This document shows positions 25,195 to 33,590 of a stretch of 64,000 nt of DNA, one piece after another. The position numbers and the translations under genes are program-made. Under the pieces are notes generated by a model. The model worked only from the letters and a program-made list of their open reading frames with translations. It made no database searches and was not told where the DNA came from. Position 1 is the first letter of the stretch, and each line of letters opens with the position of its first letter. Source of the DNA: an uncultured Christensenella sp. (GTDB taxonomy: Bacteria > Bacillota > Clostridia > Christensenellales > Pumilibacteraceae); NCBI GenBank assembly GCA_910585955.1, contig CAJUGC010000004.1, forward strand, positions 1-64,000, written 5' to 3'.

Positions 25195-25997
25195 AGTCCG
25201 AGAGCCGCGTTTATCGCTTCGGCGATTATATGCGCGCACTCGCTCATGAGAAGATCTATGTCCTTGGGCGTAACGAGCAGATTCCGCACGTTTTCGGGAA
25301 TTTCGGACACGGCCGCTCCCGCCTCGCGAACGATCGTCTCGGCATAGACGACGAGCGGCACGCCTACGGAAAGTACGCGCTTTACTTTCAGGCTCGATGC
25401 CGACAGCGCACCCGAGCCGCCGCCCACGCCGCTTCCGGGGACAAGCCCGCTGTCGCAGAGTTGGAACGCCGTTCCGAGACGAGAGACTGCGGCGGAGGCG
25501 AGCGAATCTATCACTATCACACAGTCGGGCTTTACAAAGGAGGTTATGCTTTTTACGACGTCTACGCTCTCTATTCCGGTCACGCCCGAGACACCCGGAG
25601 AAAATGCCGAAAGCTCGCGGGAAAAGCCGCGCGAGGAAAGTCCTCTGTTTGTCTTTAAAAGCGATACCGTCCTTGACCCGAGCGCATCCGCAGTAAGCAG
25701 CGGATTTCCGACCCCCACGGCAAGGAAGCTATCGCAACCTTCGCAGAGCGAACGTATCACGGCAGCCATATCGTCTATGAGCGGTTTGTACTTTTCTCTG
25801 CGAGCGGAAAGCGGCGCGGCGCACTCGAGCGTAATATAGCGCCCCTTCGGTCTGTTGAGTCTGCGAGACAGGCGGGCGTCCACCACGACTTCGGTCTTTT
25901 TCACGCCCGAGCGGTTGCGAAAACGCGGCTCTTTTTCGAGCAGTTCCACCGCCATATCCGTTCTTTGTTCGGTTTTGTCCGATATTCTTTCCGTCAT
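25191..25997 (-). CDS. gpr: Germination protease GPR
   Basis: Spore endopeptidase that degrades small acid-soluble proteins at germination. 268 residues, somewhat shorter than Bacillus GPR. TDMAVEL near the start, GVGNPLLTADALG, FSPGVSGVTGIE, VIVIDSLAS, and CDSGLVPGSGVGGGSGALS match the family. The ATG at 25997 is preceded by GGAGGAG. rpsT is divergent upstream, the usual Bacillota neighbour. Its presence suggests an endospore former, or a lineage that recently was one. Confidence 0.92.
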   Translation of the reverse strand: MTERISDKTEQRTDMAVELLEKEPRFRNRSGVKKTEVVVDARLSRRLNRPKGRYITLECAAPLSARREKYKPLIDDMAAVIRSLCEGCDSFLAVGVGNPLLTADALGSRTVSLLKTNRGLSSRGFSRELSAFSPGVSGVTGIESVDVVKSITSFVKPDCVIVIDSLASAAVSRLGTAFQLCDSGLVPGSGVGGGSGALSASSLKVKRVLSVGVPLVVYAETIVREAGAAVSEIPENVRNLLVTPKDIDLLMSECAHIIAEAINAALGL

Positions 25998-26096
25998 AAC
26001 TCCTCCGTTTCGATAAAAAGCCGTCCGCAAATATGCCTAAGACGCCGACGTAACGATTTTTATTTAGTTTATGTAAAAAAAACTGCTTTTAATTGC

Positions 26097-26125
26097 TTGA
26101 TTTTAAGATAAGAATGTGCTAAACT
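26097..26125 (+). promoter_or_regulatory. Promoter of rpsT
   Basis: -35 TTGATT (26097-26102), 17-base spacer, -10 TAAACT (26120-26125). About 30 bases of leader with TAGGAG before the ATG. Confidence 0.65.
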
Positions 26126-26162
26126 TAGTTAGTATTATCGAATAAACTTTTAGGAGTCAGAA

Positions 26163-26768
26163 ATGCCCAACATTAAATCCGCAAAGAAGCGCGTGATTAT
26201 CGCACGCAAGAAGAACCTCGAGAACAGAGCTCTTCGCTCGCGCATGAACACCGCAGTCAAGAATTTCAACAACGCTATCGACACGAACAACATCGAAGAA
26301 GCGGAGAGACTTCTTCCCCTCACGATGTCCGTAATAGATCAGACCGTCTCCAAAGGCGTCATTCACAAAAATAATGCCGCAAATAAGAAGTCGGCTCTTT
26401 CAAAGCGTCTTTCCGACGTAAAGAGCGGCAAGATCGAGATCAAGATCAAGAAAGACAATAAGACGATAGCTGCGGAAAAGGCTCGCGCGGCACAGGCGGC
26501 GCGTGAGGCCGTACGCGCGGAAAACGCAAAGAAAGCCGCGGAACGCAAGGCTGCCAAGCTCGAAGCGGAGCAGGCTAAACTCGAGGCGGAAGGCAAAGCC
26601 AAGAAGGCAAAGAAGGACGCGGAAAAGAAGCCCGCAAAAGCCGAAAAGACCGAGGAAAAGAAACCCGCGGCAAAGAAAACGACCAAGAGCGAAGAAAAGA
26701 CCGAAGAGAAAAAACCTGCGGCTAAGAAGAAAACGGCAAAACCCGAAGAGAAAAAAGACGCGGAATAA
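26163..26768 (+). CDS. rpsT: Ribosomal protein S20 with long Lys/Ala/Glu-rich tail
   Basis: Residues 1-88 are a normal S20 (MPNIKSAKKR, NKALRSRMNTAVK-like helix, IHKNNAANKKSALSKRL), a 16S-binding primary assembly protein. Residues 89-201 are an extension rich in Lys, Ala and Glu that predicts as a long helix, ending in repeats of KTEEKKPAAKK type. The total of 201 residues compares with about 87 usual. No stop or frameshift separates the two parts, and a terminator follows the extended end, so the tail is probably translated. Confidence 0.92.
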   Translation: MPNIKSAKKRVIIARKKNLENRALRSRMNTAVKNFNNAIDTNNIEEAERLLPLTMSVIDQTVSKGVIHKNNAANKKSALSKRLSDVKSGKIEIKIKKDNKTIAAEKARAAQAAREAVRAENAKKAAERKAAKLEAEQAKLEAEGKAKKAKKDAEKKPAKAEKTEEKKPAAKKTTKSEEKTEEKKPAAKKKTAKPEEKKDAE

Positions 26769-26799
26769 GCGTCATATCTTCCCTGTTTGGCAAAAGATC

Positions 26800-26830
26800 C
26801 AACCTGTCGATATACGGCAGGTTGTTTTTT
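26800..26830 (+). terminator. Rho-independent terminator of rpsT
   Basis: Stem CAACCTG/CAGGTTG (26800-26806 and 26818-26824) followed by TTTTTT. Confidence 0.88.
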
Positions 26831-26850
26831 GCGTTTAACTGCGAAATCGC

Positions 26851-26879
26851 TCGACAAAAAGACGCGGATATGGTAAAAT
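26851..26879 (+). promoter_or_regulatory. Promoter of the 26889 gene (very short leader)
   Basis: -35 TCGACA (26851-26856), 17-base spacer, -10 TAAAAT (26874-26879). Nine bases separate it from the ATG, and there is no Shine-Dalgarno. Confidence 0.55.
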
Positions 26880-26888
26880 ATTCATATC

Positions 26889-27257
26889 ATGAAAATTTCC
26901 GAAGTCCCCCCCCCATTCGAAATGGACTCTAAGTGCGTATACTCGCACGGAGTGTTCAATTTGGTCACTGTGATAGCAATCTGCGCCGTAGCGGTCATGG
27001 GCACCGTATGCGCCTCTTTCATTATTTACGACCTCGACCTGGGTCTGTATGTTTTTCAACTTCTCTTCTACCCTATGGCCATAGGGCTTATAGTGACTTT
27101 CTTCTGCAGCATAGCGGAACTGTTGCGCAACCCGTATATGTCGTCTATAATCGCGCTGATAGCGGCGAGCGTGCTCGCTGTTTTGCTGATTTCGTCGATA
27201 ATCGTGCAAGGCGTGCTTCTCGGAAAAGTTTATATACTTCCGTTTTCATTATTATAA
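26889..27257 (+). CDS. Unknown small membrane protein with poly-C tract
   Basis: 122 residues, not recognised. About 20 soluble residues, then three hydrophobic segments (VTVIAICAVAVMGTV, YVFQLLFYPMAIGLIVTFF, IIALIAASVLAVLLISSII). A run of nine C bases at 26906-26914 codes for VPPP near residue 7; a one-base slip there would end the frame early. It lies after the rpsT terminator with its own promoter and ends at a type B-like hairpin. Confidence 0.65.
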   Translation: MKISEVPPPFEMDSKCVYSHGVFNLVTVIAICAVAVMGTVCASFIIYDLDLGLYVFQLLFYPMAIGLIVTFFCSIAELLRNPYMSSIIALIAASVLAVLLISSIIVQGVLLGKVYILPFSLL

Positions 27258-27295
27258 TATTTGAGACTTTTTCCAAAAGGAACATACGAAACATT

Positions 27296-27329
27296 AAGGG
27301 AGAGACACAGTAAAATGTGCCTCTCCCTT
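27296..27329 (+). terminator. Type B-like hairpin, probable terminator
   Basis: AAGGGAGAGACAC/GTGCCTCTCCCTT with one mismatch and an eight-base loop, 40 bases after the membrane protein gene. It matches the core hairpin of the type B repeats. Confidence 0.55.
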
Positions 27330-27445
27330 TCAGATTCCGCTTCTTAAATGACGAGACCGCAAAAAATCTTGCAACACTTCGTCTATAATAATGCCGAAAG
27401 CAGTCCGCTTCGCAAGGTTTACGCGCCGACGGACAGAGCTTTTCG

Positions 27446-28786
27446 CTAAATCGAAAACTCGGAATGAAGGGCTTTAAGCGCCCGCTCGTAATCGCAATTT
27501 TCGACGGCTATTATTATGTTAAGCTCGCTCGAGCCTTGGTCTATCATACGAATGTTTATATCCGCGCGATACAATGCGCCCGTAATCTGCGACATCATGC
27601 CTTTGCGGCGGTTCATACCGTGACCGACGACGGCAATCAGCGCCATGCCGTCTATAACTTCCAAACGATCGGGTCTCAGCTCGAGTTTTATCTTTTTGAG
27701 CATCGTATCTATCTGTTCTTCCCGAACGCCGCTTCCGTCGATTATAAGAGACACCGTATCTATACCGCTCGGCATATGCTCGAGCGAAAGGTCGCATTCC
27801 TCGACTATGGAAAGAAGTTTGCGCGCATAACCTTTTTCGTTGTTCATCATCGACTTTTCGACCTGAACCGAAATAAAATCGCGCTTGCCAGCTATGCCCG
27901 TAAGAGGAAGCTCGGCACGCTTATACTCGCCCTTTAAAAACTTATCGGTCGGAACGATGAGCGTTCCGCAAGCGCCGGGATTAAACGTGTTTTTTATGCG
28001 AATGGGAATGTCCCTGCTGCGCACGGGAAAAATCGACTCGGGATGCAATACCGCCGCACCCATATAGCTCAACTCGCGAAGTTCCCTGTAAGTGATTATA
28101 TCGATGATCTTCGGATCGTCTATTATGCGCGGATCGCCCGTCATGAAGCCGTCGACATCCGTCCAATTCTCGTAGACTTTGGCGCCCATCGCGCCTGCAA
28201 TTATTGCGCCCGTCACGTCCGAGCCGCCGCGCGAAAAAGTCTTTACCGCACGGCTTTTCGTCACGCCGTAAAACCCCGGAATGACGGCGCCCGCCTTTGG
28301 GTCGAGCTTATCGGCGCATAACGCAAACGTCGTCTTTTCGTCGAAGCGTCCGTCGTCGTCGAATCGGACTATCTCTGCCGCGTCTACGAAAGGTCTGCGC
28401 AAAAGCGCCGCCGTTATGTATGCGGAAAGATACTCTCCGCGGCTTGCGACGTAATCGACGCTCGCGCCGCCGTCGATATCGCTTCGTATCTTTTCAAGCT
28501 CGCCCTTTAAATCGAAGCCGCTTTTGCCGATCAGTCCGAGGTCTTCGGCGATGCGATAAAAACGGTTTGAGATAGGCTCGAACGCCTCGTCTATATCGTC
28601 GCTCTTTCTGCGCTCGTCATAACATCTATACAGCAGATCCGTCACTTTGACGTCGGAGCTATCGCGCTTTCCCGGAGCGGACACAACGACGAAACGCGCT
28701 TCGGGGCTGCTCGTGACAATGTCGGCAACTTTGGATATGGTGTCGGCGCTCGACATAGACGTGCCGCCGAATTTCATTACTTTCAT
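27446..28786 (-). CDS. lysC: Aspartate kinase
   Basis: First step of the Lys/Met/Thr pathway (aspartate to aspartyl phosphate). 446 residues. KFGGTSMSSADTI at the N-terminus, ASRGEYLSAYITAALL, FSRGGSDVTGAIIAGAM, and two C-terminal ACT domains (GHGMNRRKGMMSQITGAL, IDQGSSELNIIIAVE) that normally bind the feedback inhibitor. The ATG at 28786 was chosen over one five codons earlier, since GGAGAT then serves as ribosome site. Confidence 0.93.
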   Translation of the reverse strand: MKVMKFGGTSMSSADTISKVADIVTSSPEARFVVVSAPGKRDSSDVKVTDLLYRCYDERRKSDDIDEAFEPISNRFYRIAEDLGLIGKSGFDLKGELEKIRSDIDGGASVDYVASRGEYLSAYITAALLRRPFVDAAEIVRFDDDGRFDEKTTFALCADKLDPKAGAVIPGFYGVTKSRAVKTFSRGGSDVTGAIIAGAMGAKVYENWTDVDGFMTGDPRIIDDPKIIDIITYRELRELSYMGAAVLHPESIFPVRSRDIPIRIKNTFNPGACGTLIVPTDKFLKGEYKRAELPLTGIAGKRDFISVQVEKSMMNNEKGYARKLLSIVEECDLSLEHMPSGIDTVSLIIDGSGVREEQIDTMLKKIKLELRPDRLEVIDGMALIAVVGHGMNRRKGMMSQITGALYRADINIRMIDQGSSELNIIIAVENCDYERALKALHSEFSI

Positions 28787-28836
28787 AGTTTTGATCTCCA
28801 TATTCGTATTATATGACTCTAAATGAAAAAACGTCT

Positions 28837-28989
28837 TTAATCGACGATCTTTCTTGCCCGGAGGCGATAACGCTTCTCGAGCCTTCGCCTATAGAAAACT
28901 TCTTTTGCGAAAAAGCAACTAATCTACGATCTTTCTCGCCTCGAGATAGTAACGCTTTTCGACTCCTTCGCCTATGGAAAACGTCTTCT
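28837..28989 (-). repeat. Tandem duplication of the DUF1015 gene end
   Basis: The last ~70 bases of the DUF1015 gene (28919-28989) are repeated imperfectly just downstream (28837-28907), offset 82 bases. The downstream copy still reads KKFSIGEG in the minus direction but shifts frame soon after. It is a decayed partial duplicate, not a second gene. Confidence 0.75.
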
Positions 28990-30091
28990 TCGGAAGTTTG
29001 CCGCGATGAGCCACACAATCGAAAAAATCCGACTTCTTCGGCGCAAACAGCCTTATGCCCACAAACCCTTTTTCGCATCTTACGAGTTGGTCCTCTCCGT
29101 GCACATAGTCCACGCTTTCGGTTTCGTATTCGTCTACGAGCCGCTGAACAAGCTCTACGCCCTCTACGGCGTCATTCGGCAATCCGTACGAAAAAACTTG
29201 TCCGTCCGCATAAAGCGCGCTCTCGCGAGGCAAACCATGCGTTTTATCTCTTAAATAGCGTGTGAAATCTTCGGAGCTTTTTACCTTTGCAAGACGGTGG
29301 ATCGGATGGAAAACTATGCCGTCCGAGCGCACGTTTACTATTTCCGCGAGCGCAGTCGCCGCCGCTTTTACATTCCCGTGCTTTTCGTGCACGGCTTTTG
29401 CCGCCGCAAGCGAATGATTGCCGTCTCCGACCGCAAACAAGAACGGCTTGCCGTATTTTTGCTCGGAAATTTCGGAAAGCTTCTCCGCAGCGCGCGTTAT
29501 GCTTTCGGTATCCTCGACGGCATATCCCGAAATCTTACCGCCGCCCATGTTGAGGTCGAAATCGTAAAGCTTTTCGCCCCTCTTTTTATGAGCCGCTTCG
29601 ACCAACATACCTTCCTCGTCGTCTACGAGAAGCATGACGTGCGGAAGCTCCAAAGGAGAACTCTCGCGTATCTCGACCCGAGGAGGAATGCGCGAGGCGA
29701 CGACAGCTTCGCTTGCCCGTATAAGAGCTTCCCCATCAGGCTCGTATGCGTCGAGATCTATGCCTGCCACAAGCCCCAAACGGCTCCGAGTAAACGGAGT
29801 GCGGCGCTCGGTGAGCACCGCATCATAAGTCCTTTTTTCGAATACGTCGTTTTTTATGTATGCATACGCATTTTCCGAAATCCGCTTTAGGCGAGTCTCG
29901 GCATTGTCGTTTAGATAAATTTCGGGCAAAATCAGTTCGAGCGCGGACGGCTCGTCTTTCGTATACTCCGAAAGAGCTTTCCAATACCCTATATCAGAAG
30001 TAAACTGATCGCAAGCTATGCAAGCGAACTTGTTTAAATCGATTCCCTTTCGCGGCAAAAGAATGTCGCCGAATTTAAGAGGCGATCTCAC
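28919..30091 (-). CDS. DUF1015 family protein
   Basis: 390 residues matching DUF1015 (often annotated SerB-like or HTH-kinase-like): CDQFTSDIGYW near residue 27, PEIYLND, GDGNHSLAAAKAVHE, FHPIHRLAKV. The GDGNHS motif and conserved acidic residues suggest a nucleotide- or phosphate-using enzyme; members related to serine kinases exist, but the function here is unproven. GTG at 30091 overlaps the TGA of the small CdaR-like gene (GTGA). Confidence 0.85.
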   Translation of the reverse strand: MRSPLKFGDILLPRKGIDLNKFACIACDQFTSDIGYWKALSEYTKDEPSALELILPEIYLNDNAETRLKRISENAYAYIKNDVFEKRTYDAVLTERRTPFTRSRLGLVAGIDLDAYEPDGEALIRASEAVVASRIPPRVEIRESSPLELPHVMLLVDDEEGMLVEAAHKKRGEKLYDFDLNMGGGKISGYAVEDTESITRAAEKLSEISEQKYGKPFLFAVGDGNHSLAAAKAVHEKHGNVKAAATALAEIVNVRSDGIVFHPIHRLAKVKSSEDFTRYLRDKTHGLPRESALYADGQVFSYGLPNDAVEGVELVQRLVDEYETESVDYVHGEDQLVRCEKGFVGIRLFAPKKSDFFDCVAHRGKLPKKTFSIGEGVEKRYYLEARKIVD

Positions 30092-30222
30092 AGCACCACC
30101 GCCAAGAGCACAAGTAATGCGCCGATCCCCACGGCAAGCAATTTATAACCTATGTTATGGACGAATACGGCTTTGAAAAATCTTGCCGCTCCGCCGCTTT
30201 TCTTTTCCTTTTCTTTTTCCAT
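30088..30222 (-). CDS. 44-residue membrane protein, CdaR N-terminus-like stub
   Basis: Begins two bases after cdaA with AGAGGAAG as ribosome site. A charged start (MEKEKEKKSGG) precedes FFKAVFVHNIGYKLLAVGIGALLVLLAVVL, which resembles the membrane anchor at the N-terminus of CdaR (YbbR), the partner normally encoded after cdaA. The four extracytoplasmic YbbR repeats are missing. The position argues for a reduced CdaR. Chance resemblance of a short hydrophobic peptide is the alternative. Confidence 0.6.
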   Translation of the reverse strand: MEKEKEKKSGGAARFFKAVFVHNIGYKLLAVGIGALLVLLAVVL

Positions 30223-30224
30223 GG

Positions 30225-31067
30225 TCACTTCCTCTTCTTGCCTTTCTTACCGACGTCGTCCACTGCCCTCAACCCGTAGACCTGTTCGAGCGTATCCGTG
30301 AGCATAGCCGCGTCGAAATACCTTTGAAGCTCGCCGTCTCGAGCTACCGAAATGACGCCCGTCTCTTCCGACACGATGATCGTGAGCACGTCGAGATTTT
30401 CGGTTATACCGATACCTGCGCGGTGTCTCGTGCCGAGTTCCTTGTCTAACGAAGTAGACTGTGTGAGCGGCAAGAAACAGCCTGCCGCCATAATGCGATT
30501 GCCGCGAATAAATACGGCTCCGTCATGAAGCGGCGCTTTCGTATTGAACAGACATTCGAGGAGCTGACTCGACAATTTACTGTCGAGAGCCGTTCCGCTC
30601 TCTATAATGTGGCTCGGGACCGTGGACGGAGCTATGACAATAAGCGCGCCTACGTTCTTTTTCGCCATATTCTGCGCGGCGCGAACTATGCAATCGATTG
30701 CGGCGTGCAGTTCTTCGTCGCTGCAATCGTAATGCGTTGTAAACGTCGCTTTCATATCTCTGTGGCTGGAGATCTTCCAAAGCCCTCGCCGCAATTCCTG
30801 CGGGAACATTATGGCGACGGAAAGACAGATTATGACGAGAGCGCTCCCCATAATCTTGCCCATCACCGGCAGTCCCAGCGTGTCCGAAGAAAGCACGACG
30901 GCGGCAACCGCTATGACGGCGATATACCAAATGAGGCGCGACGCGTTGTTCTTTTTCAAAAAGGCAAATATTGCGTACAACAAAAGCGCGGTCAAAATAA
31001 AATCCGCCGCAAGCTGTATGGGACGTGTCGTAAACGCATCTACAATTCTGTTCCAGATCTCCTGCAT
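30225..31067 (-). CDS. cdaA: Diadenylate cyclase CdaA
   Basis: Makes the second messenger c-di-AMP from two ATP, controlling potassium, osmolyte and wall homeostasis. 280 residues: three N-terminal membrane helices (about 18-88), then the DAC domain with DGA (182-184) and GTRHR (212-216), both essential motifs intact. The C-terminus is basic (GKKGKKRK). It is the head of a minus-strand unit followed by the CdaR-like stub and DUF1015; glmM, the usual third gene, is absent. Confidence 0.95.
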   Translation of the reverse strand: MQEIWNRIVDAFTTRPIQLAADFILTALLLYAIFAFLKKNNASRLIWYIAVIAVAAVVLSSDTLGLPVMGKIMGSALVIICLSVAIMFPQELRRGLWKISSHRDMKATFTTHYDCSDEELHAAIDCIVRAAQNMAKKNVGALIVIAPSTVPSHIIESGTALDSKLSSQLLECLFNTKAPLHDGAVFIRGNRIMAAGCFLPLTQSTSLDKELGTRHRAGIGITENLDVLTIIVSEETGVISVARDGELQRYFDAAMLTDTLEQVYGLRAVDDVGKKGKKRK

Positions 31068-31150
31068 GACCTAATACGACTCCTCTTGCCTCTGCCATAT
31101 GGTATTGCGATACCCGGCAAACTTTTGTCAAGCAAATTTTTCTCACTTCT

Positions 31151-31179
31151 ATTATACATAATATCTTTATGAATTGCAA
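31151..31179 (-). promoter_or_regulatory. Promoter of cdaA
   Basis: Minus strand -35 TTGCAA (31179-31174), 17-base spacer, -10 TATAAT (31156-31151). The 31068-31427 gap is a divergent promoter region; nothing else was recognised in it. Confidence 0.75.
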
Positions 31180-31334
31180 ATTTTTTTGCCTTATTTTTCG
31201 TTACAAAATTAAAATCTTTTACTACTTTACGGTTCAAACATCATTTTTGAGCCGTTAAGCATGGAAATCCAAAAGAAAACTCTCATTTAAGGGAACAGCG
31301 TTTGAAAAATTCTATATTTAAAAGGGAAAAGCGC

Positions 31335-31363
31335 TTGCAATTATATCGAAAATAGTATATAAT
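31335..31363 (+). promoter_or_regulatory. Promoter of the 31428 gene
   Basis: -35 TTGCAA (31335-31340), 17-base spacer, -10 TATAAT (31358-31363). Confidence 0.75.
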
Positions 31364-31427
31364 AAAGATACATGGTATATTCTGCGGGTTTGTCTACGGC
31401 GGCTCGCGGTACAGCACGAGGACGGAT

Positions 31428-32087
31428 ATGGCAAAAAAGAACAAAAAGAAAAACACGACTGCCACCCAAAATACCGTGGGTATGGGTGTTGTTCCGCCTG
31501 CGGGTGTAAATTCCACAGGTATGTTCCCGCCGCCCGGAGGAGTTAATTCCACGGGTATGTTTCCCCCGCCCGGAGGAGTGAACTCTCAGGGCATTTACAA
31601 CATGACGACTACTACGGGCGTATATTCGACGGGCGTAGTCGGTGCGCCTCTTCCTACCGCCGCACCCGATGCCAAGGGCAAAAAAGGCAAGAAGGGAAAA
31701 AAGAATAAAAATGCCAATGCGCAGACCCAAATAGACAAGACCAAACTCACGGCGGAACAGCTTGCGCAGTTGCAACTCGAAGAAGCGGTAAAAGAAAGCA
31801 CAGATCCCTCGAGCAGGCTTCGCAAACTCAAGAGTCCCCTTTCCGTAGGCGGATGCCTTATTATGCTCGCAATATTCATAGTCGCGACGGTGCTTATAGT
31901 GTTCTTTGTCTGTTCCTTTATGGTCGACGACTTCCGCCCTCTTGTTATCGCTTACGATATGCTTGACAAGTTCGGCATTGTCGGCGCATGGAATGCGGTA
32001 GTCACCTTCTTCAAAAACCTATTCGGCGGCGGAGGCGGCGACGGCGGAGAAACTGCTCGCATACTTCTCTCTCTGATCTGCAAATAA
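31428..32087 (+). CDS. Pro/Gly-repeat, Lys-rich single-span membrane protein
   Basis: 219 residues, not recognised. A basic start (MAKKNKKKN), then tandem copies of about GVNSTGMFPPPG between residues 20 and 55, a Lys-rich GKKGKKGKKNK linker, a Gln/Glu-rich helix (LTAEQLAQLQLEEAVKE) and one membrane helix (about 142-167). It ends in a short segment with GGGGGDGG. With no signal peptide, the repeat part is probably cytoplasmic. It has its own promoter and terminator. Confidence 0.75.
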   Translation: MAKKNKKKNTTATQNTVGMGVVPPAGVNSTGMFPPPGGVNSTGMFPPPGGVNSQGIYNMTTTTGVYSTGVVGAPLPTAAPDAKGKKGKKGKKNKNANAQTQIDKTKLTAEQLAQLQLEEAVKESTDPSSRLRKLKSPLSVGGCLIMLAIFIVATVLIVFFVCSFMVDDFRPLVIAYDMLDKFGIVGAWNAVVTFFKNLFGGGGGDGGETARILLSLICK

Positions 32088-32104
32088 AGAATAACAAAAA
32101 AAAT

Positions 32105-32130
32105 GCGGCTTACGAAAAGCCGCTTTTTTT
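32105..32130 (+). terminator. Rho-independent terminator
   Basis: Stem GCGGCTT/AAGCCGC (32105-32111 and 32117-32123) followed by seven T, directly after the repeat protein gene. Confidence 0.88.
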
Positions 32131-32195
32131 GTCGTTAAAACCATACCGCGTTTAACACAAATTCTTGATAGATACGCGCAACGCGTAATGAAACA

Positions 32196-33590
32196 TCATA
32201 GACCGAAGGGGTCGTCTGGATTGCCGCCACCGCCTTCTTTACGTCTCAAATCAACAAATATGTCGCCGCTCGAAGCGTCCTCGTAGTCCATGCCGAAAAC
32301 GGCAACTTTCAGCTTGCGAACCGAGGGAGGCTTGGGCGGATATTTTTTTTCAAATCTACGGGCAATGGGAATAAGCGAAAGCGCCGCCAATATTATTACC
32401 CCTATAGCTATCACGGAAGGAATCCATATCTTAGTATATATCGAATAATCACGCGCCGCAGACTTCGTGTTTTCGATCGAAGCGACGAAATCCTCGGAAG
32501 TCAGACAGCCGTAAACGAGATTTGCCGCGTCTGCCATTTTACGCGAATACGACGGCATATGCGAGTTAAGGTAGTCTACGTTGTCGTTTTCCGTATACGC
32601 TACGTTTTTTTCGCCCTTCGTCTCGTCAAGCCCCAAAGAAAACGTATCGAAAGTTCCGCCGAAGATATTGGAGTAAGGTATACCCTTATTTGCAAACTCC
32701 GCCGACGCGCCGAGCATTCCCATATGAGTAAACGGCAAACCGTCGATATATTCGGCAGGCATTCTCGGCAAAGTATTAGGCACGGAATCGATTTCTATAC
32801 CGACTTGCCCCGCTTTATCGAAAATATAATCGATGTGGTCGGTCGGCACTTCGTCCCCGTAAACGTAAAGATTATCGCCTCCCAACCTTTGAAGATTTAT
32901 CATTAGCAGAGTGCGCTCGTACTGCGCCGCAGTCAGATAGGATTCTACGAAAGAACGAGCGCCGTAGTTTCCAAGTTCTCCGCAACCGAAGAACACGACA
33001 TAAAGATCGAAGTCGAGCGCCGTCCGTCTTTCCGCTATTTTTTCGGCAAGCGCAATAAGCGCCGCAGTCCCCGTACCGTTCACATACGCTCCGCTCGAAC
33101 GCGTCGCTTCGAGCAAAACTTGCGGTCCCGTAAATCTCGACGCGGCAGGTAACGAAAACGACGAATACTGATTGTCGTAGTTCGCGCCGATTATGACGGC
33201 TTTTGCGTTTTCTTTGCCGCTCTTTCTGACGGAGACCACATTTTGAGACTTATAGATAAGCGTGTCGTCGTTTGAATAAGGTCTGTATACCACTTCTTCC
33301 GTTGCGGTATCGAAACCGTCGAGTGCGCCGAGGCGCGCCGCTATATATTCCGCCGCCGCCTTCTCTCCGTCCGAAAACGGCGTGCGATCGGTTCTGTCGC
33401 TCATAAACTCGGCGAGTTCTCTCGCCATTTCCTCGTCGGTAAAGACGGCTTCCGCGCGCAGAGACTCGCGGACAAGCGAGTTGTTTTCCGCAGACGAGCA
33501 CCCGAACAAAAAAGGCATGACCGCAGAAACCGTAATGATCAAAAGTATGACCGAAATCTTCACTTTATTCTTTATTCCCGTATTTATCAT
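32196..33590 (-). CDS. M28-like lipoprotein lacking metal ligands (pseudopeptidase)
   Basis: 464 residues. A signal peptide ends in LFGC (Cys31). An M28 aminopeptidase fold follows (NVVSVRKSG, IIGANYDNQYSS, GTAALIALAEKI, FFGCGELGNYG, INLQRLGG), then a C-terminal membrane helix (WIPSVIAIGVIILAALSL) and a basic tail. The zinc ligands of active M28 enzymes look replaced: His to Asn in ANYD, the DN/DD Asp missing, EE to GE, NLD to NLQ, and the last His to Tyr. It probably acts as a binding or scaffold protein. The ATG at 33590 overlaps the preceding stop (ATGA). Confidence 0.78.
   Translation of the reverse strand: MINTGIKNKVKISVILLIITVSAVMPFLFGCSSAENNSLVRESLRAEAVFTDEEMARELAEFMSDRTDRTPFSDGEKAAAEYIAARLGALDGFDTATEEVVYRPYSNDDTLIYKSQNVVSVRKSGKENAKAVIIGANYDNQYSSFSLPAASRFTGPQVLLEATRSSGAYVNGTGTAALIALAEKIAERRTALDFDLYVVFFGCGELGNYGARSFVESYLTAAQYERTLLMINLQRLGGDNLYVYGDEVPTDHIDYIFDKAGQVGIEIDSVPNTLPRMPAEYIDGLPFTHMGMLGASAEFANKGIPYSNIFGGTFDTFSLGLDETKGEKNVAYTENDNVDYLNSHMPSYSRKMADAANLVYGCLTSEDFVASIENTKSAARDYSIYTKIWIPSVIAIGVIILAALSLIPIARRFEKKYPPKPPSVRKLKVAVFGMDYEDASSGDIFVDLRRKEGGGGNPDDPFGL

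Noticed and set aside
26363..26857. Phe/Ala-rich hydrophobic frame opposite rpsT
   Set aside because: It is the antisense reading of the Lys/Ala/Glu tail; no promoter or ribosome site.
28809..29078. Second small gene downstream of DUF1015
   Set aside because: It is the shifted duplicate of the DUF1015 gene end and has no start site.
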